Shown here: positions 9,632 through 17,006 of the stretch, piece by piece
Position numbering within the stretch: the stretch's first letter is position 1
How the letters are laid out: each line of letters opens with the position of its first letter
Source: Bradyrhizobium lablabi
GTDB taxonomy: Bacteria; Pseudomonadota; Alphaproteobacteria; Rhizobiales; Xanthobacteraceae
Direction: 5' to 3'
Length of the DNA: 64,000 nt
Assembly (NCBI RefSeq): GCF_018129385.1
Contig: NZ_JAFCLN010000014.1
Coordinates: 113,060-177,059, forward strand
The notes under the pieces: model-generated
Told to the model about the DNA's origin: nothing
Databases searched by the model: none
The model's input: only the letters and a program-made list of their open reading frames with translations
Position numbers and translations under genes: made by a program

Positions 9632-9766
9632 CATCGCCCTCCGTTGTTGCCGTTTGTTCCCGGCTTTTCGAAACCGGCTGGACAAAGCGGACAGTAGGTA
9701 AAAGGTTCCTAAGTGAAACCTTGCTCGTGGAGAGGGGACGCTATCGCCGACAGTTCCCTGAGATCA

Positions 9767-9791
9767 GGAACATCGTGTTGCGCGCGACGCT
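9767..9791 (+). promoter_or_regulatory. Possible EcfG-type promoter
   Basis: GGAAC at 9767-9771 is followed after 16 nt by CGCT (9788-9791), one mismatch from the GGAAC-N16-CGTT consensus. It lies 36 nt upstream of the ATG at 9827. A second GGAAC, on the minus strand at 9709-9705, faces the DUF2188 operon but has a poorer -10. An inverted repeat CGACGCTTT/AAAGCGTCG (9786-9806) overlaps the start region. Confidence 0.4.
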
Positions 9792-9826
9792 TTTCAGAAA
9801 GCGTCGTTCGCAACACGGAGCGAGCC

Positions 9827-10054
9827 ATGACCGACTATCGCGACAACCAGCATGGCGTGAACGATCCCGTCAGGGGCGCCGACGTGAAGCGCCGGTTTGA
9901 CGACAACAAGACCCCGCACGAGCGTGCTCAGACGGCGGCCGACGTTCGCGCAGAACCGGTGCCATCAGCGGATGAGGAGTTCTTGCCCGAAGCCTTGCGG
10001 CGAGCGCCCACGCCGCCGCTCAACAAGCGGACCGGACGAAATCCGACGGGCTAG
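9827..10054 (+). CDS. Small hypothetical hydrophilic protein (75 aa)
   Basis: No family is recognised. The product is highly polar and lacks hydrophobic segments (MTDYRDNQHGVNDPVRGAD at the start, proline- and arginine-rich end), so it is probably intrinsically disordered and cytoplasmic. The ATG has GGAG 6 nt upstream. A possible EcfG-type promoter lies directly before it, which would fit the many small stress-induced proteins of rhizobia; that is inference. Confidence 0.65.
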   Translation: MTDYRDNQHGVNDPVRGADVKRRFDDNKTPHERAQTAADVRAEPVPSADEEFLPEALRRAPTPPLNKRTGRNPTG

Positions 10055-10094
10055 CTGTTTGCTCGTAAGCCTGAGCTCTCGTTGCACGCTCAGG

Positions 10095-10199
10095 CGTCAT
10101 CACCCGCGAAGGCGGGTGATCCAGTATTCCAGAGGCCGCAGTGATAGAGTCGAAAGGCCGCGGCATACTGGATACCCCGCTTTCGCGGGGTATGACGAC
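10095..10199. repeat. Palindromic repeat, family B
   Basis: Left arm GTCATCACCCGCGAAGGCGG and right arm CCCCGCTTTCGCGGGGTATG enclose the inner pair GATCCAGTATTCCAGAG and CATACTGGATA. A related copy is at 16659-16797. It lies between the convergent small gene and regR. Confidence 0.8.
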
Positions 10200-10218
10200 C
10201 ATTGATGGGGCCGAGACT

Positions 10219-10776
10219 TTACCTCGGCGCGCGCTTCGCCAGAATCCGCTGCAAGGTGCGGCGATGCATGTTCAGCCGCCGCGCGGTTTCCGAGACGTTG
10301 CGGTTGCACATCTCGTAGATGCGCTGGATGTGCTCCCAGCGCACGCGGTCGGCCGACATCGGGTTCGACGGCAATTCGGATTTTTCCGTGCCGGTCGCCA
10401 GCAGCGCGGCCACCACATCATCGGCATCCGCGGGCTTCGACAGATAGTCGACCGCGCCCATCTTCACCGCGGTGACGGCGGTGGCAATGTTGCCGTAGCC
10501 GGTCAGCACGATCGCGCGCGCATCGGGGCGCTTGCGCTTCAGTGCCGAGACCACGTCGAGGCCGTTGCCGTCGCCGAGCCGCAAATCGACCACCGCAAAT
10601 GCCGGCGCGGCGCGTCCGATCTGCGCCAGCCCGTCGGAGACGGTGTCGCAGGAGGTGACGGTGAAACCGCGGGTCTCCATCGCGCGCGACAGGCGCTCCA
10701 GAAACGGCTTGTCGTCCTCGACGATCAGAAGCGAGCGGTCGGCTTGATCGGTCAGTTCAACGGCGGCGGCGGTCAA
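10219..10776 (-). CDS. regR: Response regulator RegR (ActR/PrrA/RegA family)
   Basis: The 185-residue protein has a receiver domain (acidic pocket VEDDK near 19-23, phosphoacceptor in VVDLRLGDG at Asp64, Lys in SKPAD) and a short C-terminal Fis-type helix-turn-helix (NRNVSETARRLNMHRRTLQRIL). This is the RegA/ActR/PrrA/RegR family that controls redox-responsive genes, and in Bradyrhizobium nifA-linked nitrogen fixation genes. The TTG at 10776 is chosen: it has AGAGGA 8 nt upstream and gives the family length. It lies about 110 bp downstream of the cognate kinase gene on the same strand, so the pair may be co-transcribed. Confidence 0.92.
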   Translation of the reverse strand: MTAAAVELTDQADRSLLIVEDDKPFLERLSRAMETRGFTVTSCDTVSDGLAQIGRAAPAFAVVDLRLGDGNGLDVVSALKRKRPDARAIVLTGYGNIATAVTAVKMGAVDYLSKPADADDVVAALLATGTEKSELPSNPMSADRVRWEHIQRIYEMCNRNVSETARRLNMHRRTLQRILAKRAPR

Positions 10777-10884
10777 TGGTTTTGGTCCTCTGTGGCGCTT
10801 CCCTAACATATGGCGCGGCAAAGCGGCGCTGCCAAGGCCGCACAAAGTTGGCGGGCCGCGACGAAATACCGCTTTGGAAAAGCC

Positions 10885-12201
10885 TTAAGTGGTTGGCTCT
10901 TCTTGACTTTCGACCGTTTCGAAGCGATGGCGCGGCCACACGATCTGAACCACGGCGCCGTGATCGGGGAAGGTCCGGTTGGTAAACGAGACCTTCGCGC
11001 CGGTGCGTTCCAGCAGGGTGCGGGCGATGAAGATGCCAAGGCCGAGGCCGTTATGCGCGCCGTCATCGGCGCTCGGCCGCCGCGACAGATAGGGTTCTCC
11101 GATCCGCTTCAGCATGTCGGGCGCAATCCCGGGGCCGTCGTCCGAAATCACGATCTCCACGCTGTCGTTGTTCCACCAGGCGTTCACCTCGACCGTCTTG
11201 CGCGCGAAATCGACCGCGTTTTCCAGGATGTTGCTGACGCCATAGAGAATCGCCGGATTGCGCGCCCCGACCGGCTCGTGGCTGGCGGCCACCGCGATCC
11301 TGACCTTGATGTCGACGTCGAAATCGCGGTGCGGCGCCACCACTTCCTCGATCAGCGTCGACAGTGGCATGCGGTCGAACGGCGCGCCGCTGGAGGAGAG
11401 CTGGGCGATCTTTGCCAGAATGTCGCGGCAGCGCTGCGACTGCTCGCGCAGGGTCTTGATGTCGGCGGCGAGCGGGCCGTCCTTCACCGTCTTTTCCAGT
11501 TCACGCGAGATCAGGAAGATGGTCGACAGCGGCGTGCCGAGTTCGTGCGCGGCGGCGGCGGCAAGGCCGTCGAGCTGGGTCAGGTGCTGCTCGCGCGTCA
11601 GCACCAGTTCGGTGGCGGCGAGCGCGTCGGACAGTTTTCGCGATTCCTCGGTGACTTGAAAGGCGTAGAGGCTGGTGACGCCGATCGCGAGCAGGATCGA
11701 GAGCCAGACGCCGAGCAGATAGATCGGTGGCAGCACCAGCGGGTCGTCGCGGTCCCATGGCAGCGGCAGATGAAAGAACACCAGCGCGGAAGCGCAGGCG
11801 ACTGCGAGCAGGCCGAGTGCGATGGTGAAGCGGACCGGCAGCGCGGTCGACGAGATCAGCACCGGCGCCAGGAACAGGAAGGAGAACGGGTTTTGCAGAC
11901 CGCCCGTGAAGAACAGGAGCGCCGCCAGTTCGACGATGTTGAGCGCCAAGAGGCCCGCGGCATAGGGCGGCTCCATCCGCTGCATCGGGTTGAAGGCAAC
12001 CTGTAGCGCCAGATTGAGCAGTGCGGACAATGCGACGATCACAAGGCAGGGGATCACCGCAACGTCGAATTCGAGCCCCTGGGCGACGATGAAGATGGCG
12101 CAGAGCTGCCCGAGCGCGGCCAGCCAGCGCAGCCGCAAGATCGTATCCAGACGGACATAGCGGCTCGGGTGGCGGAATTCGGAGGCAGCAACGTCGGTCA
12201 T
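10885..12201 (-). CDS. regS: Redox sensor histidine kinase RegS (RegB/PrrB/ActS family)
   Basis: The 438-residue inner-membrane kinase has six predicted membrane segments in the first 190 residues, with the quinone-site motif GGLQNPF at 100-106. The H-box AAAAHELGTPLSTI has the phosphorylated His at about 219. The ATP-binding domain carries N-box SNILENAVDFA, DDGPGIA and GLGLGIFIA. A Cys about 39 residues after the His (SQRCRDIL) corresponds to the redox-active Cys of Rhodobacter RegB. It phosphorylates the adjacent RegR according to quinone pool and oxygen state. Confidence 0.93.
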   Translation of the reverse strand: MTDVAASEFRHPSRYVRLDTILRLRWLAALGQLCAIFIVAQGLEFDVAVIPCLVIVALSALLNLALQVAFNPMQRMEPPYAAGLLALNIVELAALLFFTGGLQNPFSFLFLAPVLISSTALPVRFTIALGLLAVACASALVFFHLPLPWDRDDPLVLPPIYLLGVWLSILLAIGVTSLYAFQVTEESRKLSDALAATELVLTREQHLTQLDGLAAAAAHELGTPLSTIFLISRELEKTVKDGPLAADIKTLREQSQRCRDILAKIAQLSSSGAPFDRMPLSTLIEEVVAPHRDFDVDIKVRIAVAASHEPVGARNPAILYGVSNILENAVDFARKTVEVNAWWNNDSVEIVISDDGPGIAPDMLKRIGEPYLSRRPSADDGAHNGLGLGIFIARTLLERTGAKVSFTNRTFPDHGAVVQIVWPRHRFETVESQEEPTT

Positions 12202-12248
12202 TTCAGTAGTTTAGCGATGCCGCGTTCCGACTACAAATCCACGTGGCT

Positions 12249-12369
12249 GTCGTCCCGGCGAAAGCCGGGACCCATACGCCGCGGCGGAGTGGTTTGGGAA
12301 AACTGGCTGACGCCGTCGCTAGAGCAACTCAACCCTGTGGTTATGGGTCCCGGCGTTCGCCGGGACGAC
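12249..12369. repeat. Palindromic repeat, family A
   Basis: Arms GTCGTCCCGGCGAAAGCCGG and CCGGCGTTCGCCGGGACGAC with the usual CCCATACGCCGCGG and GGTTATGGGTCC inner edges. It is almost identical in its ends to the copy at 3653-3770. It lies between regS and the divergent ABC transporter operon. Confidence 0.87.
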
Positions 12370-12430
12370 ACATAACTGGCCATGACGACGCCTTGCGCCC
12401 GCCGCCGCAATGTTTCAATGAACGGTCTCC

Positions 12431-13225
12431 ATGGCGATCACAGAAGAAACGCGAGCGCAGTTTCCCGCCACCGACCCCCCGGGATCGGCGGCCATTGCCG
12501 TCGAGCATCTCTCCAAATCCTACAAGACCACCCGCGCGGTGGACGATGTGTCGTTCCGCATCGCGCGCGGCAGCATCACCGGCCTGCTCGGCGGCAACGG
12601 CGCCGGCAAGACCACCACCATCGCCATGATCATGGGCCTCGTGCTGCCGACCTCGGGCCGTATCGATGTGCTCGGCCATCCCATTCCCGGCGAGAGCGAT
12701 GCGGTGCGGGAGCGGATGAATTTTGAAAGCCCCTATGTCGATATGCCGATGCGGCTGACGGTGCGGCAGAATCTCACCATCTTCGGCCGCCTCTATGCGG
12801 TGCCGCATCTGAAGGAGCGTATCGCGCAGCTCGCGTCCGATCTTGATCTTGGCGATTTCCTCGACCGCGCCAACGGAAAGCTTTCCGCCGGCCAGAAGAC
12901 CCGCGTGGCGCTGGCGAAGGCGCTGATCAACGATCCGGAATTGCTGCTGCTCGACGAGCCGACCGCCTCGCTCGACCCCGATACCGCCGACTGGGTTCGC
13001 CAGCACCTGCTTCGCTATTGCAAGGCGCGCGGCGCCACCATCCTGCTCGCCTCGCACAACATGCTCGAGGTCGAGCGCCTCTGCGACCGCGTCATCATCA
13101 TGAAGCGCGGCCGCATCGAGGATGACGACACCCCCGGGCAGATCCTTAAGCATTACAACCGCGATACGCTGGAAGAAGTGTTTCTGGACGTCGCGCGCGG
13201 CCGCAACCGGGAGAATGCGCGATGA
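12431..13225 (+). CDS. ABC transporter ATP-binding protein (ABC-2 exporter type)
   Basis: The 264-residue ATPase has Walker A GGNGAGKT at about 54-61, a non-canonical signature LSAGQ (family norm LSGGQ) and Walker B LLLLDEPTASLD, followed by a switch His (LASHNM). It is of the CcmA/NodI/DrrA class that powers ABC-2 exporters. Its stop overlaps the permease start as ATGA, so the two are translationally coupled. Substrate unknown; no biosynthetic or regulatory gene is adjacent. The start ATG lacks a strong ribosome-binding site. Confidence 0.9.
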   Translation: MAITEETRAQFPATDPPGSAAIAVEHLSKSYKTTRAVDDVSFRIARGSITGLLGGNGAGKTTTIAMIMGLVLPTSGRIDVLGHPIPGESDAVRERMNFESPYVDMPMRLTVRQNLTIFGRLYAVPHLKERIAQLASDLDLGDFLDRANGKLSAGQKTRVALAKALINDPELLLLDEPTASLDPDTADWVRQHLLRYCKARGATILLASHNMLEVERLCDRVIIMKRGRIEDDDTPGQILKHYNRDTLEEVFLDVARGRNRENAR

Positions 13226-14043
13226 GCGAACTCGCGATCCGGGGAAGCGGCATCGCGCTTCATCGCATCAACGCGATGGTGCTGCGCTACTGGTACCTCC
13301 TGATGTCGTCCTGGCCGCGGCTCTTGGAACTGATCTATTGGCCGGCGCTACAGATCATCACCTGGGGCTTTTTGCAGAGCTACATCGCGCAAAACGACAG
13401 CTTTTTCGCCCGCGCCGGCGGCACGCTGATCGGCGCCGTGATCCTGTGGGACATCCTGTTCCGCGGCCAGCTCGGCTTTTCGATCTCGTTCCTGGAAGAG
13501 ATGTGGTCGCGCAATCTCGGCAACCTGATGATGAGCCCGCTGAAGCCGATCGAATTCCTGATGGCGATGATGGTGATGAGCCTCATCCGCCTCGCCATCG
13601 GCGTCATCCCGATGACCGCGCTGGCCTACTTCTTCTTCGGATTCAATTTCTATAGCATCGGCCTGCCGCTGATCGCCTTCTTCTGCAATCTGATCTTCAC
13701 GAGCTGGGCGATCGGGATCGTCGTCTCGGGCCTGGTGCTCCGGAACGGGCTGGGCGCGGAGAGCGTGGTCTGGACGCTGATGTTCGTGATGCTGCCGATC
13801 GCCTGCATCTATTACCCCGTCAGCGTGCTGCCGCCCTGGCTGCAATATGTCGCCTGGGCGCTGCCGCCGACCTACGTGTTCGAGGGCATGCGCGCGCTGC
13901 TGATCGACCACGTCTTCCGGACCGATTTGATGATTCAGGCGCTGGCCATCAACGCGGTCTTGTTCGCTGCCTCTTTTGCGATCTTTCTTGCCTTTCTGCG
14001 CAGCGCCAAGCGGCTCGGCTCGCTGCTCGGGGGTGGCGAATAA
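13222..14043 (+). CDS. ABC-2 type permease
   Basis: The 273-residue integral membrane protein has about six predicted helices and the ABC-2 permease pattern: a first helix pair around LIYWPALQIITWGFLQ, then IGIVVSGLVLRNGLGAESVVW, then a YYPVSVLPPWLQYVAWALPPTY re-entrant segment typical of NodJ/DrrB-like proteins. It pairs with the overlapping ATPase gene to make an inner-membrane exporter. Substrate not inferable. Confidence 0.9.
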   Translation: MSELAIRGSGIALHRINAMVLRYWYLLMSSWPRLLELIYWPALQIITWGFLQSYIAQNDSFFARAGGTLIGAVILWDILFRGQLGFSISFLEEMWSRNLGNLMMSPLKPIEFLMAMMVMSLIRLAIGVIPMTALAYFFFGFNFYSIGLPLIAFFCNLIFTSWAIGIVVSGLVLRNGLGAESVVWTLMFVMLPIACIYYPVSVLPPWLQYVAWALPPTYVFEGMRALLIDHVFRTDLMIQALAINAVLFAASFAIFLAFLRSAKRLGSLLGGGE

Positions 14044-14108
14044 GTCACAATTTCCCGTGAATCTCTATGGTTACCGCATTTCGCTGCGTACATGTACGGG
14101 GCGGTGCA

Positions 14109-14149
14109 TTGACGCTTTCTTACGCATCTTGCACTATGTTGCGTTGCAA
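14109..14149 (+). promoter_or_regulatory. phaZ promoter with overlapping TTGC-N3-GCAA inverted repeat
   Basis: TTGACG (14109-14114) and CACTAT (14132-14137) are spaced 17 nt, a good sigma-70-type promoter. Just after the -10 lies TTGC-GTT-GCAA (14139-14149). TGC-rich inverted repeats are known binding sites of the PHB-responsive repressor PhaR in other alphaproteobacteria, so an operator here is a reasonable inference. Confidence 0.55.
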
Positions 14150-14171
14150 AACAGGGCCCCGAGGAACGTAA

Positions 14172-15512
14172 ATGCCGATTGGTGAGTTTGGCGGCGCACC
14201 GCCGCTGGTAAGCGAAGGCAGTCCGGCATTAACGACGCCGATGTACTGGATGTACGAGATGGGCCAGGCCTCTCTCAATCCGGCACGCGCCGTCACCGAC
14301 GCCACCAAGATCCTGTTCCAGAATCCGCTCAATCCCTGGTCCCACACCCAGTTCGGCAAATCGGTCGCCGCCGCCTGCGAATTGTTCGAGCGCACCACCC
14401 GCCGTTACGGCAAGCCGGAATGGCGGCTCGACACCACTGAAGTCAACGGCATGCGCACGCCGGTCGAGGTTCGCTCGATCTGGGAGAAGCCGTTCTGCCG
14501 TCTCCTGTACTTCGATCGCAAGATCGCCCGTCCGCTGCGTACCCCGCAGCCGCGCGTGCTGATCGTGGCGCCGATGTCGGGCCATTACGCAACGCTGCTG
14601 CGTGGCACGGTCGAGGCCTTCCTGCCGACCCATGAGGTCTACATCACCGATTGGGCCGATGCCCGCATGGTGCCGGTCACCGAAGGCCGCTTCGACCTCG
14701 AAGACTATGTCGATTACGTCATCGAGATGCTGCATGTGCTGGGCGGCAACATGCATGTGATCGCGGTGTGCCAGCCGTCGGTGCCGGTGGTGGCGGCGGT
14801 CTCCGTCATGGAAGCCAACCGCAATCCCTTTGTGCCGCTGTCGATGACGCTGATGGGCGGCCCGATCGATACAAGGCGCAATCCGACCGCGGTGAACAAC
14901 CTCGCGGCCGAGCGCGGCATCGAGTGGTTCCGCAACAACGTCATCACCAAGGTGCCGTTCCCGCATCCCGGCGTCATGCGCGATGTCTATCCGGGCTTTT
15001 TGCAGCTCTCGGGCTTCATCAGCATGAACCTCGACCGTCATACCGACGCGCACAAGCGCCTGTTCGCCAATCTGGTGAAGGGCGACGGCGACCTCGTCGA
15101 CAAGCACCGCGAATTCTACGACGAATATCTGGCGGTGATGGATCTGGCGGCCGAGTATTACCTACAGACCGTCGATCTCGTGTTCGTGAAGCATGCGCTG
15201 CCGAAGGGCGAGATGACCCATCGCGGCCAGCCGGTCGATCCCACGAAGATCTCCCGCGTGGCGCTGATGACGGTCGAAGGCGAGAAGGACGACATCTCCG
15301 GCCTCGGTCAGACCGAAGCAACACATGCGCTGTGCCCCAACATCCCGCCGCATCGGCGCGTGCATTACGTGCAAAAGGGCGTCGGACACTACGGCGTGTT
15401 CAACGGTTCGCGCTTCCGCTCCGAGATCGTGCCGCGCATCAACGATTTCATGCTGTCGGCGGCGAACAAGAAGCCGATGTTGGTCGCTTCGAGCGCTGCA
15501 GCGGCCGAGTAA
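14172..15512 (+). CDS. phaZ: Intracellular polyhydroxyalkanoate depolymerase
   Basis: The 446-residue protein matches the intracellular PHB depolymerase (PhaZ1/PhaZa1) family throughout (start MYWMYEMGQASLNPAR, core VLIVAPMSGHYATLLRGTVE). The nucleophile is a cysteine in a lipase-box-like VCQPSVP at about Cys200, as in the family, not a serine. A C-terminal VGHYGVFNG segment supplies the His. It hydrolyses native PHB granules to 3-hydroxybutyrate in the cytoplasm. No signal peptide. The ATG follows GAGGAACGTAA. It is monocistronic with its own promoter. Confidence 0.93.
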   Translation: MPIGEFGGAPPLVSEGSPALTTPMYWMYEMGQASLNPARAVTDATKILFQNPLNPWSHTQFGKSVAAACELFERTTRRYGKPEWRLDTTEVNGMRTPVEVRSIWEKPFCRLLYFDRKIARPLRTPQPRVLIVAPMSGHYATLLRGTVEAFLPTHEVYITDWADARMVPVTEGRFDLEDYVDYVIEMLHVLGGNMHVIAVCQPSVPVVAAVSVMEANRNPFVPLSMTLMGGPIDTRRNPTAVNNLAAERGIEWFRNNVITKVPFPHPGVMRDVYPGFLQLSGFISMNLDRHTDAHKRLFANLVKGDGDLVDKHREFYDEYLAVMDLAAEYYLQTVDLVFVKHALPKGEMTHRGQPVDPTKISRVALMTVEGEKDDISGLGQTEATHALCPNIPPHRRVHYVQKGVGHYGVFNGSRFRSEIVPRINDFMLSAANKKPMLVASSAAAAE

Positions 15513-15878
15513 AGCGTTTTCAAGCGAGCCCTGTCCCGCACTTGATGCGGGATGGAGCCCGGTTCGCGTGAAGAAAACGCGTCCAAATAGAAAGATTCGA
15601 AAATCCTGATTCGGAAAGGCCGATCCGGTAAGTCACTGAATCGGCGGCTGGAATTAAGATTCGCCGGGTTCCCAAGGAGTGAGTTCGGCCTCAGTCCTTT
15701 AGGGTGCCGATCAGGCCAATCTGGCCCCAAATTTTTCGGTTCCAGCCCCTGCCGGTAGGGGCCGGAAGGCGCCAAGGCCCTGTATATTGGGCAAATGATT
15801 TGTTTTTGCGCCGAGCGCTTCCACTGGCGGCGGATATGGCAGAATCCGGGCGAACTCCTGCTCCCCGGACTTTCAGAC
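15513..15878. other. Intergenic region with short hairpins, no gene seen
   Basis: The 366 bp between phaZ and the metallopeptidase hold a small hairpin CCCGCA-CTTGA-TGCGGG (15535-15551), whose core also occurs inside the repeat at 44988-45063, and an inverted repeat GCCGAT/ATCGGC (15619-15645). The stretch is less GC-rich than its neighbours. No convincing reading frame or promoter was found. The metallopeptidase frame is open back to an ATG at 15795. Confidence 0.5.
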
Positions 15879-16634
15879 ATGGCCACTCGCGCGCTCCTCT
15901 ATCGGCGGCCCGCCGAACCCTCGACTCTCGTCGTCAACCACGGCTCGCAATTCTTCTCGATCAAGCTGCGGCGGCACCGGCGCGCGCGCCGCTACACCTT
16001 GCGCATCCACCCGACCGACCGCGCGGCGATCCTCACCATGCCCCCGCGCGGCACGATCGTGGAGGCGCGCGAGTTCGCCAAGATGCATGGCGGCTGGATC
16101 GCCGCCCGTCTCGGGCGCTTGCCGAAGGCCGCGCCGTTCCAGTCTGGCACAGTGATCCCCCTGCGCGGCGTGCCGCACCGGATCGTGCATCGCGCCGGCG
16201 AGCGCGGCACGGTGTGGAGCGAGACGCGCGACAGCGGCGAGAAGATTCTCTGCGTCGCGGGCGATCCGGATTTCACCGACCGCCGCGTGCACGACTTCCT
16301 CAAGCGCGAGGCGCGCAAGGATTTGCAGAAGGCTTCGCTCGAATACGCGCAAATGCTCGGCGTTAAGGTGCGGCGTGTCTCGATCCGCGACCAGTCGAGC
16401 CGCTGGGGTTCCTGCACCTCAGCCGGTTCGCTGTCGTTCTCCTGGCGGCTGATCCTCGCGCCGCCGTTCGTGCTGGATTATCTCGCCGCTCACGAGGTCG
16501 CGCATCTGGTCGAGATGAACCACTCGCCGCGGTTCTGGCGCGTGGTGGATCGCATCTGCCCCTCGGTCGAGCGCGCCAAGCGCTGGCTCGACACCTACGG
16601 CAACGACCTGCACCGCTACGGCATCGAGGATTAG
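15879..16634 (+). CDS. YgjP-like zinc metallopeptidase (DUF45/M48-type)
   Basis: The 251-residue protein ends in the YgjP/SprT-like zincin motif AAHEVAHLVEMNHSPRFW (HExxH plus a later His). It has SSRWGSC upstream, the family's second hallmark (about residue 170). It is cytoplasmic; the physiological substrate is unknown. The ATG at 15879 is chosen by family start; the frame is open to 15795. Neither start has a clear ribosome-binding site. The gene is single and is followed by a family B repeat. Confidence 0.85.
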   Translation: MATRALLYRRPAEPSTLVVNHGSQFFSIKLRRHRRARRYTLRIHPTDRAAILTMPPRGTIVEAREFAKMHGGWIAARLGRLPKAAPFQSGTVIPLRGVPHRIVHRAGERGTVWSETRDSGEKILCVAGDPDFTDRRVHDFLKREARKDLQKASLEYAQMLGVKVRRVSIRDQSSRWGSCTSAGSLSFSWRLILAPPFVLDYLAAHEVAHLVEMNHSPRFWRVVDRICPSVERAKRWLDTYGNDLHRYGIED

Positions 16635-16658
16635 GCAGGCCTCCGCTCCACCAAGACT

Positions 16659-16797
16659 GTCGTCCTCCGCGAAGGCGGGGGACCCAGTATTCCAGAGACG
16701 CCAGTTGTTGACTCGATAAGCCGCGGCGTACTGGATGCCCGGCCGGAGCCTGTCATCGGGCTCGCCGAAGGCGAGACCCGGTGGCGGGCATGACGAC
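16659..16797. repeat. Palindromic repeat, family B
   Basis: It starts GTCGTCCTCCGCGAAGGCGG and contains GACCCAGTATTCCAGAG and GCGGCGTACTGGATGCCCG, matching the copy at 10095-10199. The right arm is expanded by a second small palindrome (GGGCTCGCC and GGCGAGACCC). Confidence 0.75.
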
Positions 16798-16822
16798 CGT
16801 AGCTGTGGCAGCGTTTACTGCC

Positions 16823-16891
16823 CCCCAATAACCGATCCACCCACCATCCATCGAGCCCGGCGGCTGGCTCCGACCGCGCGTTCGGATTCAG
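16823..16891 (-). pseudogene. Duplicated 3'-end fragment of the neighbouring PBP1A gene
   Basis: Read on the minus strand, this segment encodes NPNARSEPAAGLDGWWVDRL, almost the same as the extreme C-terminus of the adjacent penicillin-binding protein (NPNARPEPAAGLDGWLVDRL; 18 of 21 residues equal including the next position). There is no start and no rest of the gene. It lies about 115 bp beyond the intact gene's stop in the same orientation, so it is a tandem partial duplication or what is left of a second copy after deletion. Confidence 0.75.
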
Positions 16892-17006
16892 CGGCACTGC
16901 GCAGCGTCCGGGGAACGCCAGACGCAGCACGCCTGCGGAATCGGGGGCTCATCCTACTGTGCATGGGGTTGTTTTCGAGATTTTGGGTACGGAAGCGTAA
17001 ACGGCC

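Noticed and set aside
12431..14043. ABC-2 exporter pair as nodulation factor exporter NodIJ
   Set aside because: The fold class is the same, but there are no nod genes, nod box or symbiotic context nearby, and the ATPase signature is LSAGQ. Only a general exporter call is justified.
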